Both the position numbers and the translations under genes were made by a program. The notes beneath the pieces were generated by a model. The model was not told where the DNA came from. It was given only the letters and a program-made list of their open reading frames with translations, and did not search any database. This document shows, piece after piece, positions 55,295 to 63,961 of a DNA stretch of 64,000 nt. Position 1 is the stretch's first letter. Each line of letters starts with the position of its first letter. The DNA comes from Myroides albus (GTDB lineage Bacteria; Bacteroidota; Bacteroidia; Flavobacteriales; Flavobacteriaceae), in the NCBI RefSeq assembly GCF_009711045.1, contig NZ_WMJX01000003.1, forward strand, positions 112,238 through 176,237, written 5' to 3'.

Positions 55295-56428
55295 ATGTAT
55301 ACACAAAATAACATAGTATTATCTATAGGTACCAATCAAGGTGATAAAATGGCTAATATCCAAAAGGCCATTGATCTTATTCACAAACATATAGGTACTG
55401 TTATTAAGGTTTCGCCAATTTACGAATTTCCTGCTTGGGGATTTCAAAGCGAGGCTTTTTTTAATTGTGCATTACTTATACATAGTACACTGGAAGGAGA
55501 AGTAGCCATTTCTAAAATATTAGAAATTGAAAAAACATTGGGTAGAATACGCAGTAACGAACCAGGTTATATAGCGCGTATCATAGATATAGACATCATT
55601 TCATTTAATCAAGAAGTACACAATAGCTCGACATTGACCATACCTCATCCTCTGATGCAGGACAGGAGATTTGTTCTTTTACCGGCAGCTGACTTGAATT
55701 TAGAATGGTCACATCCCATCCTAAAAAAATCGTATCGAGAATTACTGAAAGTATGTCCTGATCAAACCGAATACAAATTGGTGGGAACTATTGAAGAACC
55801 TATCAGTAAATATGGATTTACGGATGTCAACTTTATAGCAATTGAAGGAAATATCGGAGCTGGTAAAACAACCTTGACTACTCGAATATCTGATGATTTC
55901 AATGCTAAATTAATATTAGAAGGATTTGCAGATAACCCTTTCCTTCCTAAGTTTTATAAAGATGCAACACGATATGCTTTTCCCTTAGAGATGTCGTTTT
56001 TAGCCGATCGATATAATCAGTTATCTGATGATTTAGCTCAATATGACTTATTCAAGGAGTTTGTTATAGCAGATTACTATATCTACAAATCACTCATCTT
56101 TGCTCAAATTACTTTAGAAGAAGATGAGTTCAGATTATATCATCAAATATTTGAAATCATGTACAAAGAGACACCTCAACCTGATCTCTATGTATTCTTA
56201 TATCAAAATACGGACAGACTACTTGACAATATAAAGAAAAGAGGACGATCATACGAAAGTGATATCACATCTACCTATTTAGATAATGTGAACCAAGGTT
56301 ATCTAAACTATGTTAAGACACTACACCCAGAAAAGGTGCTGACCATTGATATCTCTGACTTAGACTTTGTTGCTAATCAAGAAGATTATATCCACATCCT
56401 CAATCTAATTCAAGATAAACTAAAATAG
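55295..56428 (+). CDS. folK: FolK-deoxynucleoside kinase fusion protein
   Basis: A 377-residue two-domain protein. Residues 1-160 are HPPK (FolK), which transfers pyrophosphate from ATP to 6-hydroxymethyl-dihydropterin in folate synthesis: LSIGTNQGDKMANIQKAI, then RIIDIDIISF with the Mg-binding Asp98 and Asp100, and IPHPLMQDRRFVLLP. Residues 178-377 are a dNK-type deoxynucleoside kinase with P-loop GNIGAGKTT (185-193), the EGFADNPFLPKFY substrate segment and a KKRGRSYES lid. The frame is open throughout, so the fusion is real in this DNA. The ATG at 55295 is used; upstream codons overlap sppA and look random. Confidence 0.9.
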   Translation: MYTQNNIVLSIGTNQGDKMANIQKAIDLIHKHIGTVIKVSPIYEFPAWGFQSEAFFNCALLIHSTLEGEVAISKILEIEKTLGRIRSNEPGYIARIIDIDIISFNQEVHNSSTLTIPHPLMQDRRFVLLPAADLNLEWSHPILKKSYRELLKVCPDQTEYKLVGTIEEPISKYGFTDVNFIAIEGNIGAGKTTLTTRISDDFNAKLILEGFADNPFLPKFYKDATRYAFPLEMSFLADRYNQLSDDLAQYDLFKEFVIADYYIYKSLIFAQITLEEDEFRLYHQIFEIMYKETPQPDLYVFLYQNTDRLLDNIKKRGRSYESDITSTYLDNVNQGYLNYVKTLHPEKVLTIDISDLDFVANQEDYIHILNLIQDKLK

Positions 56429-56454
56429 AATATTTTAATAATACACAAAATAAA

Positions 56455-56488
56455 AGGGCAGTCAATTGGATGCAATTGACTGCCCTCT
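56455..56488 (+). terminator. Terminator of the folK fusion gene
   Basis: AGGGCAGTCAATTG and CAATTGACTGCCCT are 14-bp perfect arms around GATG, followed by T-rich sequence. Confidence 0.85.
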
Positions 56489-56523
56489 ATATTTATACCG
56501 TATACTCAAAGGGGTTAACCCTT

Positions 56524-57024
56524 TTAAACCACTTTACCAATACGGTCTATTTTCTTTAACTCTATTAATCTAAGAATACTTCGAATTGTACGAATAGGCA
56601 ATATGACTAATCCTACCATTGAAGATAAGAGAAACTTAATCATAACGTAGATTAACTAACCAATAATAGACAATCACATAAACATAGATGATGTAATCTT
56701 ACTGAACATTTTCCAACCTGCAATAACAGCAGCAAATTGATAAAACATCATAAAGTACATAGCCAATTTTATTGGAGTATCACTACTTGGAGATTTGCCA
56801 GTATTAATAGTAAATTGAATAAAAACAAACAGGAGTATTCCTCCTCCAATATAGATTGTCAAAATATCTTTCAATATAGTCCACCTTTCTGAAGTAAACC
56901 GCTTTGAATTACAAATTTGACAAATAGGTATCGTTTATGTCTGTGAACACAAAGGACAAAGTCCTTTTGAGCAACCAGTACACTGAGATATAGCAATTTG
57001 ATCTAAGTGATTAAAACAATTCAT
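56524..57024 (-). pseudogene. Zinc-finger (B-box-like) membrane protein gene with three in-frame stops
   Basis: From the ATG at 57024 one frame of 166 codons runs to the TAA at 56526-56524. It is broken by TAA at codon 30 (56937-56935), TGA at codon 117 (56676-56674) and TAG at codon 123 (56658-56656), with no frameshift. The N terminus MNCFNHLDQIAISQCTGCSK continues GLCPLCSQT: Cys3, His6, Cys15, Cys18, Cys23 and Cys26 in B-box-like spacing, then TIPICQIC. Two membrane segments follow (IYIGGGILLFVFIQF; MYFMMFYQFAAVIAG) and an amphipathic tail VGLVILPIRTIRSILRLIEL. I recall intact Bacteroidota proteins with this layout. All three stop types occur, so recoding is unlikely; a decaying gene is the best reading. 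Confidence 0.7.
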
Positions 57025-57174
57025 GTTCTCTTATTCTTATGATCATATCTAATCTCAAAGTATTGATTAAATTAAGGTTCTTCTTTAAGAAAACAAGTGT
57101 TGACTAAATCAATTGCCAAATCCGAATTCTAAAAACTCTCCACAACAAGACAAAAAATTGAGTCTAGTGGACTA

Positions 57175-58053
57175 TTAGTAATTGTATTCTAAATATCTAA
57201 AATCCTCGTCTTTCTGCAAGGTAGCTTGAATTTGATTAAACGTTTCTTGCAACAAATGCTTAACATCAATAACTTCATTGTCCTCTAAGCGTTTTAATAT
57301 CATACTGATAGGAAAACACTGAACTGCCAAATTCTGATATTGCAGCGCAAGCTCTCTACCATATTGATCACTTACCAAAACCCAATGTAGATCAGGGTAC
57401 TCGTAAACCATCGCCACACCAAATGCCATCCCTAAAGCAAAGTGAGCAGCTCCATCTGCTTGGTCATACTCTTTGTTGTCGAGAATTGTTTGTAAGCGAT
57501 CTATTGCTTTACCACTTGTGTAATATTCATCGATTTCCTCTGCATCCATTCCATAGAGTTTTACAACAGCCTGAGAGAGGTAGTACATATCGTTATAAGT
57601 AGGTTCAAGTAATGGAAGTTCTAAAGATGCCAGACTATCAATACTCTCTACCATTTGTCTCATATCCTCCAAATGAGCTTTTACATCTTCGCTTCCTTCA
57701 GTCCCCTTAGCAGCAGATAAAGAAACGATAATAATATTTTCACCATACATTACTTCATAGACATGCATGTACACATCTTCTATTGCATGACTATCGTATG
57801 CGTAGTAAACTTTATTGGGAAGAACAGTACATTCAGCATTGTGCTCTTTTGCTTGTTCTTGAAAGGTGCGAATAGCTTCTTCTTGAGTTACTCCTTCATT
57901 GCGTTGAAAGTACAACATACTTACGCGAATCACTGGCTCATTCTCACTTAACCCCTTGTAAATCTGCAAGGTTTTTTCATTTTCCAATGAGCAATAATAA
58001 TCGCTTGATCCTTTCATAATGGTTTGCCCATTCCCTATTTCAAATATTTTCAT
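57175..58053 (-). CDS. DUF3806-containing protein
   Basis: A 292-residue protein without a signal peptide or membrane segment. The C-terminal 100 residues match DUF3806 (HFALGMAFGVAMVYEYPDLH, then WVLVSDQYGRELALQYQN and VQCFPISMILKRLEDNEVID). The N-terminal half is a mixed alpha/beta region with YYCSLENEKTLQIY and IIIVSLSAAKGTEG. DUF3806 proteins have no proven function; some sit near secretion or toxin loci. Here the neighbours are a pseudogene and a gene-free stretch, so context gives no help. Many acidic residues, predicted cytoplasmic. Confidence 0.78.
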   Translation of the reverse strand: MKIFEIGNGQTIMKGSSDYYCSLENEKTLQIYKGLSENEPVIRVSMLYFQRNEGVTQEEAIRTFQEQAKEHNAECTVLPNKVYYAYDSHAIEDVYMHVYEVMYGENIIIVSLSAAKGTEGSEDVKAHLEDMRQMVESIDSLASLELPLLEPTYNDMYYLSQAVVKLYGMDAEEIDEYYTSGKAIDRLQTILDNKEYDQADGAAHFALGMAFGVAMVYEYPDLHWVLVSDQYGRELALQYQNLAVQCFPISMILKRLEDNEVIDVKHLLQETFNQIQATLQKDEDFRYLEYNY

Positions 58054-58525
58054 CGTTTATATATTTTTTCTGAATCAAATATATACTTTTAAAAGCAATA
58101 TTGAAGCAGTATCTCAAGTTGTTGCGTATGCAAAAAATTCATTCCTTCTAAAAACCACAAAATTCCCATTCTCTCATTGCTTTATACACATAAACTCCAA
58201 TCCAAAAAGATCAACCAACAGCATCAATATTGCCGTTCTTAACACAAAGAATATTGTCACTATTGGTAGCAATACAAGTTGCAAAAGTGAAAGTAAAGCA
58301 TTTTTGATTTGATTTCTCTGGTACCTTGAAACCAATGAACGACTTCAAGTATCCTCCTCCTCCTATTCATCTATTACTCATAGAATTGTTTTAAACTATC
58401 TCTTGTTGCATTACTCTATGTGATTTCAGAAAATCACTTAGATATAGTTTTCCTTTTTTCTTAGTAATTGTAAAGCATTCAAACCGATTATGTATTAACT
58501 AAGTACAAGAGATAATTGTATTTTC

Positions 58526-58636
58526 CTTGGGCTTTCTTGCACAATTCTTCGAGTATTCTTGCAGTTTTACTGGCAAAAAGGGGTATTTTCCCAAGAAAAC
58601 CCTTAGAAACCTCCTAGAAACCCCTAAGAAAGTACG
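58526..58636. repeat. 11-bp-phased palindromic element, copy 3
   Basis: The left arm has CTTG/CTTC at 58526, 58536, 58547 and 58558 (10, 11 and 11 bp apart). The right arm has AGAAA at 58594, 58605, 58616 and 58627, exactly 11 bp apart each. Arms are complementary in character (TTCTT against AGAAA) with an imperfect pairing. It shares TTTCTTGCAC and TTCTTCGAG with copy 2 and TTTTCCCAAG with copy 1. Confidence 0.7.
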
Positions 58637-58958
58637 ACCAAAAACGCACAAATCCTTCTCGTAAAAAGCTGTATTTGATCATTATCATACTGAAGAATAC
58701 TCTATATATGAGTTTTATCGTTACTCGTTGATTGCTACAATTACTATATTCTTAAAGTAAATAGACCGCTTAGCTATTGGTTTTTCTATCCAGGTCGTAT
58801 TGAAGTGCTAAACTAAACGAGCAGATTAGATAAGCTGTATCTTAAGGCCTAAATCTATCGTAGAACAAAAAGATTGCGTGGCGGTTTCCTTTATAACCTT
58901 GGATACTAATTTTACACAGTTAGCTTCTATAGCCCGAGAATCAGTGTTTTTGAAAACA

Positions 58959-58990
58959 AAAAGCTACTTTGTTATAAAGTAGCTTTCATA
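58959..58990. terminator. Orphan terminator-like hairpin
   Basis: AAAAGCTACTTT and AAAGTAGCTTT pair around GTTATA. The nearest genes end or start several hundred bases away, so it has no clear client; it may mark the former end of a lost gene. Confidence 0.55.
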
Positions 58991-59306
58991 TATTAATCAC
59001 CTGTAAATCAATTCTCTTAAAAAACAAAAAAACACGAAGTTGACATTCGCATTGAATTGCCGTCTTACCTGCTATCACATTCCTCCTTTGATTTCTTTTA
59101 GTTTTTAAAATCATCAAAAGAGCAATTGCCGTTAGTATGCTCAGTATCAATAAGGAGCTGTATTCCTTATTTATCCACTACAACTGTGATGACAACCTTT
59201 ATCCAGGCAGACTAATCACAATCAGAGCCTATGTTAAATGATAGAAATCCGCTTTCTCCTCCAAGCAATGGACAGGATATGTGTATAAATAAAACTGTAT
59301 AAATTG

Positions 59307-59834
59307 CTATTGCATTTGTTGAAACAAATCCCAAATCACGATCCCTGCACTAACTGAAATATTAAGCGAATGTTTGGTTCCCAATTGTGGAATCTCAATA
59401 ACGCCATTACTTAAATCAACAACTTCTTGATTAACCCCTTTGACCTCGTTACCAAAAACTAATGCGTACTTTACATCTGTTTCAACTTTAAAGTCATGAA
59501 GCATCACACTTTTTTCAACCTGCTCAACTGATTGTACAGAAACTCCTTGCTCTTTTAAGCCCTTAACAACTTCAACCACCTCTTTTGCATACTCCCACTC
59601 CACGGTATCAGTAGCCCCCAATGCTGTTTTGTGAATTTCTTTGTTCGGAGGTGTAGCTGTAATACCACATAGGTACACTTTCTCTATCAAGAAAGCATCG
59701 CATGTTCTAAACACAGAACCAATATTGTGCAAACTTCTTACATCATCTAATACAACTATAATTGGAGTTTTTTCGGAAGCCTTGAATTCTTCTACATTCT
59801 TACGATCTAATTCGCTATTAGCTAATTTGCGCAT
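59307..59834 (-). CDS. TrmH family RNA methyltransferase
   Basis: A 175-residue single-domain SPOUT methyltransferase. Motifs: VVLDDVRSLHNIGSVFRTCD (motif 1, with the catalytic Arg), ALVFGNEVKGVNQEVVDLSN (motif 2) and IPQLGTKHSLNISVSAGIVIWDLF (motif 3, the knot). It lacks the N-terminal domain of the enzyme at 19485-20222 and resembles TrmL/TrmH-like enzymes that 2'-O-methylate tRNA. The exact target is not known from sequence. It stands alone on the minus strand. Confidence 0.9.
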   Translation of the reverse strand: MRKLANSELDRKNVEEFKASEKTPIIVVLDDVRSLHNIGSVFRTCDAFLIEKVYLCGITATPPNKEIHKTALGATDTVEWEYAKEVVEVVKGLKEQGVSVQSVEQVEKSVMLHDFKVETDVKYALVFGNEVKGVNQEVVDLSNGVIEIPQLGTKHSLNISVSAGIVIWDLFQQMQ

Positions 59835-60055
59835 AACTTAAAATTTTGGGCAAAATTACTTAATAAATTCTAAGAAAAAAGAATTGACAAGTAAACATCG
59901 CTTAACAGCAAATTATATTGAGTAATAAACAAATAATTTGTTTTAAAGTCTATCACTATACAAACACTGAAAAAAAGGAGGTTAATCAGTCAATACTATT
60001 TTAATTAAATTGTAATCAAACTCAAGGAAACACACTATAAAACACTGCTAATTAG

Positions 60056-60343
60056 ATGAAAAAATTAACTCTTAAACGCTTAGCTTACATCAATATAGTA
60101 AACAACATTTTCTTTTGCGTATTACTGTATAGTAGTATACATACTTCTTTGTATCTGAATGAATACTTTTCGACACTTTTCAATATTGCTTGGTTACCTT
60201 GTATCACAGCATTAATAATCCTACCAAGCATCATCTTATTCAATTTAACTGCAGAAAAAAACAACCCACGCTTCTTGTACTACTTTTCGATTTTAATTTC
60301 ACTGCTAACCGTTTGCATTTTTAGTTTTACTACAATTGACTAA
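60056..60343 (+). CDS. Small membrane protein with about three helices
   Basis: A 95-residue hydrophobic protein with segments at about 14-33 (NNIFFCVLLYSSIHTSLYL), 40-62 (LFNIAWLPCITALIILPSII) and 73-92 (LYYFSILISLLTVCIFSF). The N terminus is basic (MKKLTLKRL). The open frame and composition suggest a real inner-membrane protein. I do not recognise the family. It precedes the FUSC gene, which has its own full promoter, so the two need not be co-transcribed. Confidence 0.6.
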   Translation: MKKLTLKRLAYINIVNNIFFCVLLYSSIHTSLYLNEYFSTLFNIAWLPCITALIILPSIILFNLTAEKNNPRFLYYFSILISLLTVCIFSFTTID

Positions 60344-60373
60344 TTGATTTTTGACAGAAAAGGACATATTTCA

Positions 60374-60405
60374 TTGATTCTCTAAGATAACATAAGTACT
60401 TTTGC
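60374..60405 (+). promoter_or_regulatory. Promoter of the FUSC-family gene
   Basis: A TTG at 60374-60376, a 20-bp spacer and TACTTTTGC at 60397-60405 match the Bacteroidota promoter pattern, 18 bases before the ATG. Confidence 0.75.
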
Positions 60406-60423
60406 AAGCTTAATTTAATTTTT

Positions 60424-60945
60424 ATGTTTGCGAATTTAATAACCCGGATAATAACTTCACCTGTAACAATTTACACCATACGTTGTACAATAGGTCTTGC
60501 TATTGGCTACGCTTTGTTATTGCAATTCCCGGACTATCAATTAATATGGACGATTATTTCAATTATGCTTGTCATTTCTCCTGAGGGTAAAAACTCAAAG
60601 AAATTATCTGTCGAGCGATTCAAATCCAATTTAGTCGGTTCTATTGCAGGACTTATCTGTTTAGAAATACAGCCCAACGTAAACTTCTATGTGTGTTTAC
60701 TCGGAGTTTTCATCACCATCTTGACCTGCTACTTTTTCAATATTCTAAATATGGCAAGAGTTGCTTTAGTTGCTCTTCTAATCATTCTCATACAACCTCA
60801 TACAACAGAAATGGGAGTAGAAATAACTCCTGTAATTCGAACTTTATCAGTGACTATTGGCTGTCTTATTGGCTTATTGATTACGGTTTTCACCTCAATA
60901 ATTATTCGCAGTCTAAAACGTCATTATGGCATTCCTTTAAAATAA
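60424..60945 (+). CDS. FUSC family protein, membrane domain only
   Basis: A 173-residue inner-membrane protein that corresponds to one membrane half of the FUSC/aromatic acid exporter family (about five helices; IYTIRCTIGLAIGYALLLQF, then WTIISIMLVISPEGKNSKKL, where the VxxPxxxxS-like turn before the loop is typical). It ends in a basic tail (RSLKRHYGIPLK). Full-length FUSC proteins are 600-750 residues with a soluble domain; short ones like this are common in Bacteroidota and may act as multimers. Substrate unknown. Confidence 0.8.
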   Translation: MFANLITRIITSPVTIYTIRCTIGLAIGYALLLQFPDYQLIWTIISIMLVISPEGKNSKKLSVERFKSNLVGSIAGLICLEIQPNVNFYVCLLGVFITILTCYFFNILNMARVALVALLIILIQPHTTEMGVEITPVIRTLSVTIGCLIGLLITVFTSIIIRSLKRHYGIPLK

Positions 60946-61055
60946 ACTTTGCTCAAGGTGAATCACAACATTAATGAAATCTACTAATTGATTCATTCTC
61001 GGCATTCGAGTTTCATTAATTGGTGGAATGAAATCCCTCATTTCATTTTCTGTCT

Positions 61056-61064
61056 TATATTTGT
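61056..61064 (+). promoter_or_regulatory. -7 box of mutS
   Basis: TATATTTGT fits TANNTTTG, 23 bases before the mutS ATG at 61088. It would lie inside the gene if the upstream ATG at 61028 were used, which supports the later start. Confidence 0.6.
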
Positions 61065-61087
61065 ACAAATCACAAAAAATACACAAT

Positions 61088-63688
61088 ATGGCTGCAAAGG
61101 CTAAAGCTCCAAAAGAAACTCCTCTAATGAAACAATACAATGACATCAAGTCTAAGTATCCTGATGCTTGTTTGTTATTTAGAGTTGGTGATTTCTATGA
61201 AACATTTGGAGAAGATGCTATTCGAACTGCAAATATTTTAGGCATTACACTTACCAAACGATCTCCAGGTACTGCAAGTGAAATTGAACTTGCAGGCTTT
61301 CCACATCATTCAGTCAACGTCTACTTACCAAAATTAGTAAAAGCTGGTTTGCGAGTGGCAATCTGTGATCAATTAGAAGATCCTAAAACAACAAAGACAA
61401 TTGTAAAAAGAGGTGTCACAGAACTTGTGACTCCAGGTGTAGCACTTAATGATGAAGTACTACAATCAAAAACAAACAACTTCTTATGTGCAATTCACTT
61501 TGCAAAAAAGAATATTGGTATTTCATTTTTAGATGTATCCACAGGAGAATTTTTAACTTCTGAAGGCGATAGTGAATATATAGATAAACTATTACAGAAT
61601 TTTCACCCAAGTGAAGTACTGGTACAAAAAAACAATAAACTAAAGTTTCAAGAATACTTTGGCAACAATTACAACCTTTTCTTTTTAGACGATTGGGTAT
61701 TCAAAGAAGATTTTGCCTTTGATTCCCTTACTAAGCACTTTAATACAAACTCATTAAAGGGATATGGGATTGAAGATCTGGAAGAAGGTATTATTTCTTC
61801 AGGTGCTATCTTATACTATCTATCTGAAACACAACACACCAAGATACAGCATATCAGTAATATCCAACGCATAGCAGAAGATGCTTATGTGTGGATGGAT
61901 CGATTTACTATACGCAATTTAGAGCTTTACAATAGTACAAATCCAAATGCTATTACCTTGCTTAGTGTCATAGATAAAACGATTTCTCCTATGGGAGGAC
62001 GCTTACTAAAACGCTGGTTAGCATTACCTTTAAAGAACAATAAGCGAATAGTAGAACGACATGAGGTAGTAGAAGAATTAAAAAGAGAGACTGCCTTATT
62101 GACTGTATTTCAAAAACAGATTAAACAGATATCTGATTTAGAACGACTAACTTCTAAAATAGCCACAGGTAAAGTTTCACCAAGGGAGTTAACCTATCTT
62201 AGAGAGTCACTTGACGCTATTATTCCCATCAAAGAACATGCATTAAAAAGTAAGAATATTGCCTTAAAAGGCATTGGAGACGCTTTACATGATTGTGGAC
62301 TCCTGCGCGAAAGAATTGAAAAAACAATTCACCCAGAGGCTCCTGTATCAATCACTAAGGGAAATGCCATCGCGCAAGGAATAAATAAAGAGTTAGATGA
62401 ATTAAGAAGTATATCCCACTCAGGAAAGACCTTCTTAGAAGCCATAGAATTAAGAGAAAGCCAAAATACAGGTATCCCTTCACTAAAAGTAGCCTTTAAT
62501 AATGTTTTTGGTTATTACATAGAAGTGCGCAATACTCATAAAGATAAAGTTCCTTCAAACTGGATTAGAAAGCAGACCTTGGTTAATGCAGAACGATACA
62601 TTACCGAAGAATTAAAAGAGTATGAAAGCAAAATCTTAGGAGCAGAGGAGAAAATATATAAACTTGAAACAGAGTTATACGACGAATTTGTCAATTGGTG
62701 TGCGCAATATATAAAACCCGTACAATTAAATGCTAATCTAATAGCTCAAATTGACTGTTTAGCGTCCTTTGCACAATTGGCTATTGACAACAATTATGTT
62801 AGACCTACAATTGATGACAGCTATGATTTAGAAATCACTGAAGGTAGGCACCCTGTCATTGAGAAACAGTTACCACATGATGTACCTTATATATCTAATG
62901 ATGTATATTTAAACAACAATACCCAGCAAATCATCATGATCACGGGACCTAATATGTCAGGTAAATCAGCTATTTTAAGGCAAACCGCCTTGATTGTATT
63001 ATTGGCACAAATGGGGAGTTTTGTCCCTGCTACGGCAGTTAGAATGGGCGTTGTAGATAAAATATTCACCCGTGTTGGAGCTTCAGATAATATTTCAATG
63101 GGAGAATCTACTTTCATGGTTGAAATGAATGAAACAGCATCCATTCTAAATAATATATCCGATAGAAGTTTAGTATTGTTAGATGAGATAGGCCGTGGAA
63201 CAAGTACCTATGACGGTATATCCATTGCTTGGGCGATTGCAGAATACCTGCATGAACATCCAACAAAACCCAAGACACTTTTTGCAACTCATTATCACGA
63301 ATTAAATGATATGCAAGAATATTTTGATGGCGTTAAAAACTTTAATGTATCAGTAAAAGAGCTTAAAGATAACGTGCTTTTTATTAGAAAATTAGTACCA
63401 GGAGGTAGCGCACATAGTTTTGGTATTCACGTAGCAAAAATGGCTGGTATGCCAAAAACAGTAATTAATCGCGCCGAAAAGATGCTAAAACAGCTCGAAA
63501 AAGGACACAAAAAAGAAGAACAAGCTCTAAAACCTGCTGAACAAGATTTACAGTTGAGTTTCTTTAATCTGGATGACCCTTTACTCGAGGAAATTAAACA
63601 GGAGATACTCAATACAGATATCAATGCGCTTACCCCTATTGAAGCCATGATGAAACTAAATGAATTGAAGAAATTAGTTACCAAATAA
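61088..63688 (+). CDS. mutS: DNA mismatch repair protein MutS
   Basis: Recognises mismatches and small loops and starts repair with MutL. The protein has 866 residues. The mismatch-reading motif is [11 protein letters not shown] with Phe36 and Glu38, the same numbering as in E. coli. The lever, clamp ([20 protein letters not shown]) and ATPase domains follow, with Walker [14 protein letters not shown], Walker [17 protein letters not shown] and the final helix-turn-helix. The ATG at 61088 starts [20 protein letters not shown]; the frame upstream is not conserved in type. All parts look intact, so the cell should be repair-proficient. Confidence 0.97.
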   Translation: MAAKAKAPKETPLMKQYNDIKSKYPDACLLFRVGDFYETFGEDAIRTANILGITLTKRSPGTASEIELAGFPHHSVNVYLPKLVKAGLRVAICDQLEDPKTTKTIVKRGVTELVTPGVALNDEVLQSKTNNFLCAIHFAKKNIGISFLDVSTGEFLTSEGDSEYIDKLLQNFHPSEVLVQKNNKLKFQEYFGNNYNLFFLDDWVFKEDFAFDSLTKHFNTNSLKGYGIEDLEEGIISSGAILYYLSETQHTKIQHISNIQRIAEDAYVWMDRFTIRNLELYNSTNPNAITLLSVIDKTISPMGGRLLKRWLALPLKNNKRIVERHEVVEELKRETALLTVFQKQIKQISDLERLTSKIATGKVSPRELTYLRESLDAIIPIKEHALKSKNIALKGIGDALHDCGLLRERIEKTIHPEAPVSITKGNAIAQGINKELDELRSISHSGKTFLEAIELRESQNTGIPSLKVAFNNVFGYYIEVRNTHKDKVPSNWIRKQTLVNAERYITEELKEYESKILGAEEKIYKLETELYDEFVNWCAQYIKPVQLNANLIAQIDCLASFAQLAIDNNYVRPTIDDSYDLEITEGRHPVIEKQLPHDVPYISNDVYLNNNTQQIIMITGPNMSGKSAILRQTALIVLLAQMGSFVPATAVRMGVVDKIFTRVGASDNISMGESTFMVEMNETASILNNISDRSLVLLDEIGRGTSTYDGISIAWAIAEYLHEHPTKPKTLFATHYHELNDMQEYFDGVKNFNVSVKELKDNVLFIRKLVPGGSAHSFGIHVAKMAGMPKTVINRAEKMLKQLEKGHKKEEQALKPAEQDLQLSFFNLDDPLLEEIKQEILNTDINALTPIEAMMKLNELKKLVTK

Positions 63689-63694
63689 TACGAT

Positions 63695-63730
63695 AAGCAG
63701 TAGTCTTTTTGAAGGACTACTGCTTTTGTA
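63695..63730 (+). terminator. Terminator of mutS
   Basis: AAGCAGTAGTC and GACTACTGCTT are 11-bp perfect arms around a T-rich loop, followed by TTGTA and then an A-run. It begins seven bases after the mutS stop. Confidence 0.8.
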
Positions 63731-63805
63731 TAAAAAAACTTTCATTTTTTTATTTTTGATAATCAACAACTTGTAAAATATTTCATTTTTTTTCGATCTG
63801 AATGT

Positions 63806-63836
63806 TTGGAGATACGGAAATTCGTTCTATATTTGC
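63806..63836 (+). promoter_or_regulatory. Promoter of the tRNA-Gly/tRNA-Leu genes
   Basis: A TTG at 63806-63808, a 19-bp spacer and TATATTTGC at 63828-63836 are a full match to the Bacteroidota promoter and copy the layout of the tRNA-Phe promoter. Confidence 0.85.
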
Positions 63837-63878
63837 ACTCGCAATACAGAAGTAAAGCAACGTTCATAAAAACAATAT

Positions 63879-63951
63879 GCGAAAATAGCTCAGTTGGTAG
63901 AGCGCAACCTTGCCAAGGTTGAGGTCGCGGGTTCGAACCCCGTTTTTCGCT
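63879..63951 (+). tRNA. tRNA-Gly(GCC)
   Basis: A 73-nt cloverleaf: acceptor GCGAAAA/TTTTCGC, D-arm GCTC...GAGC, anticodon arm CAACC-TTGCCAA-GGTTG with anticodon GCC (Gly), T-arm with GGGTTCGAACCCC and discriminator T. CCA is not encoded. It is ten bases upstream of tRNA-Leu and shares its promoter. Confidence 0.96.
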
Positions 63952-63961
63952 CAAACTTTTT

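Larger units (their letters stand above)
58054..59306. other. 1.25-kb gene-poor region between the DUF3806 and TrmH genes
   Basis: No convincing gene. It holds a palindromic repeat (58526-58636) and a terminator-like hairpin without a gene in front of it (58959-58988). On the minus strand near 59270-59050 short open stretches such as GGESGFLSFNIGSDCD are interrupted by several stops and may be remnants of an exported protein, but no parent family could be named. The region may therefore be a graveyard of decayed genes, like the adjacent pseudogene. Confidence 0.55.

Noticed and set aside
56524..57024. Stop-codon reassignment or selenocysteine/pyrrolysine use as an explanation of the broken frame
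   Set aside because: TAA, TGA and TAG each occur once and all other genes here use normal stops, so recoding would need three separate mechanisms.
59050..59277. Minus-strand protein-like stretches (GGESGFLSFNIGSDCD and others)
   Set aside because: At least three stops interrupt the frame and I could not name a parent protein, so it is mentioned only as a possible remnant.
60937..61149. Minus-strand 70-codon frame overlapping the start of mutS
   Set aside because: Overlaps the mutS promoter and coding start and has no family similarity.
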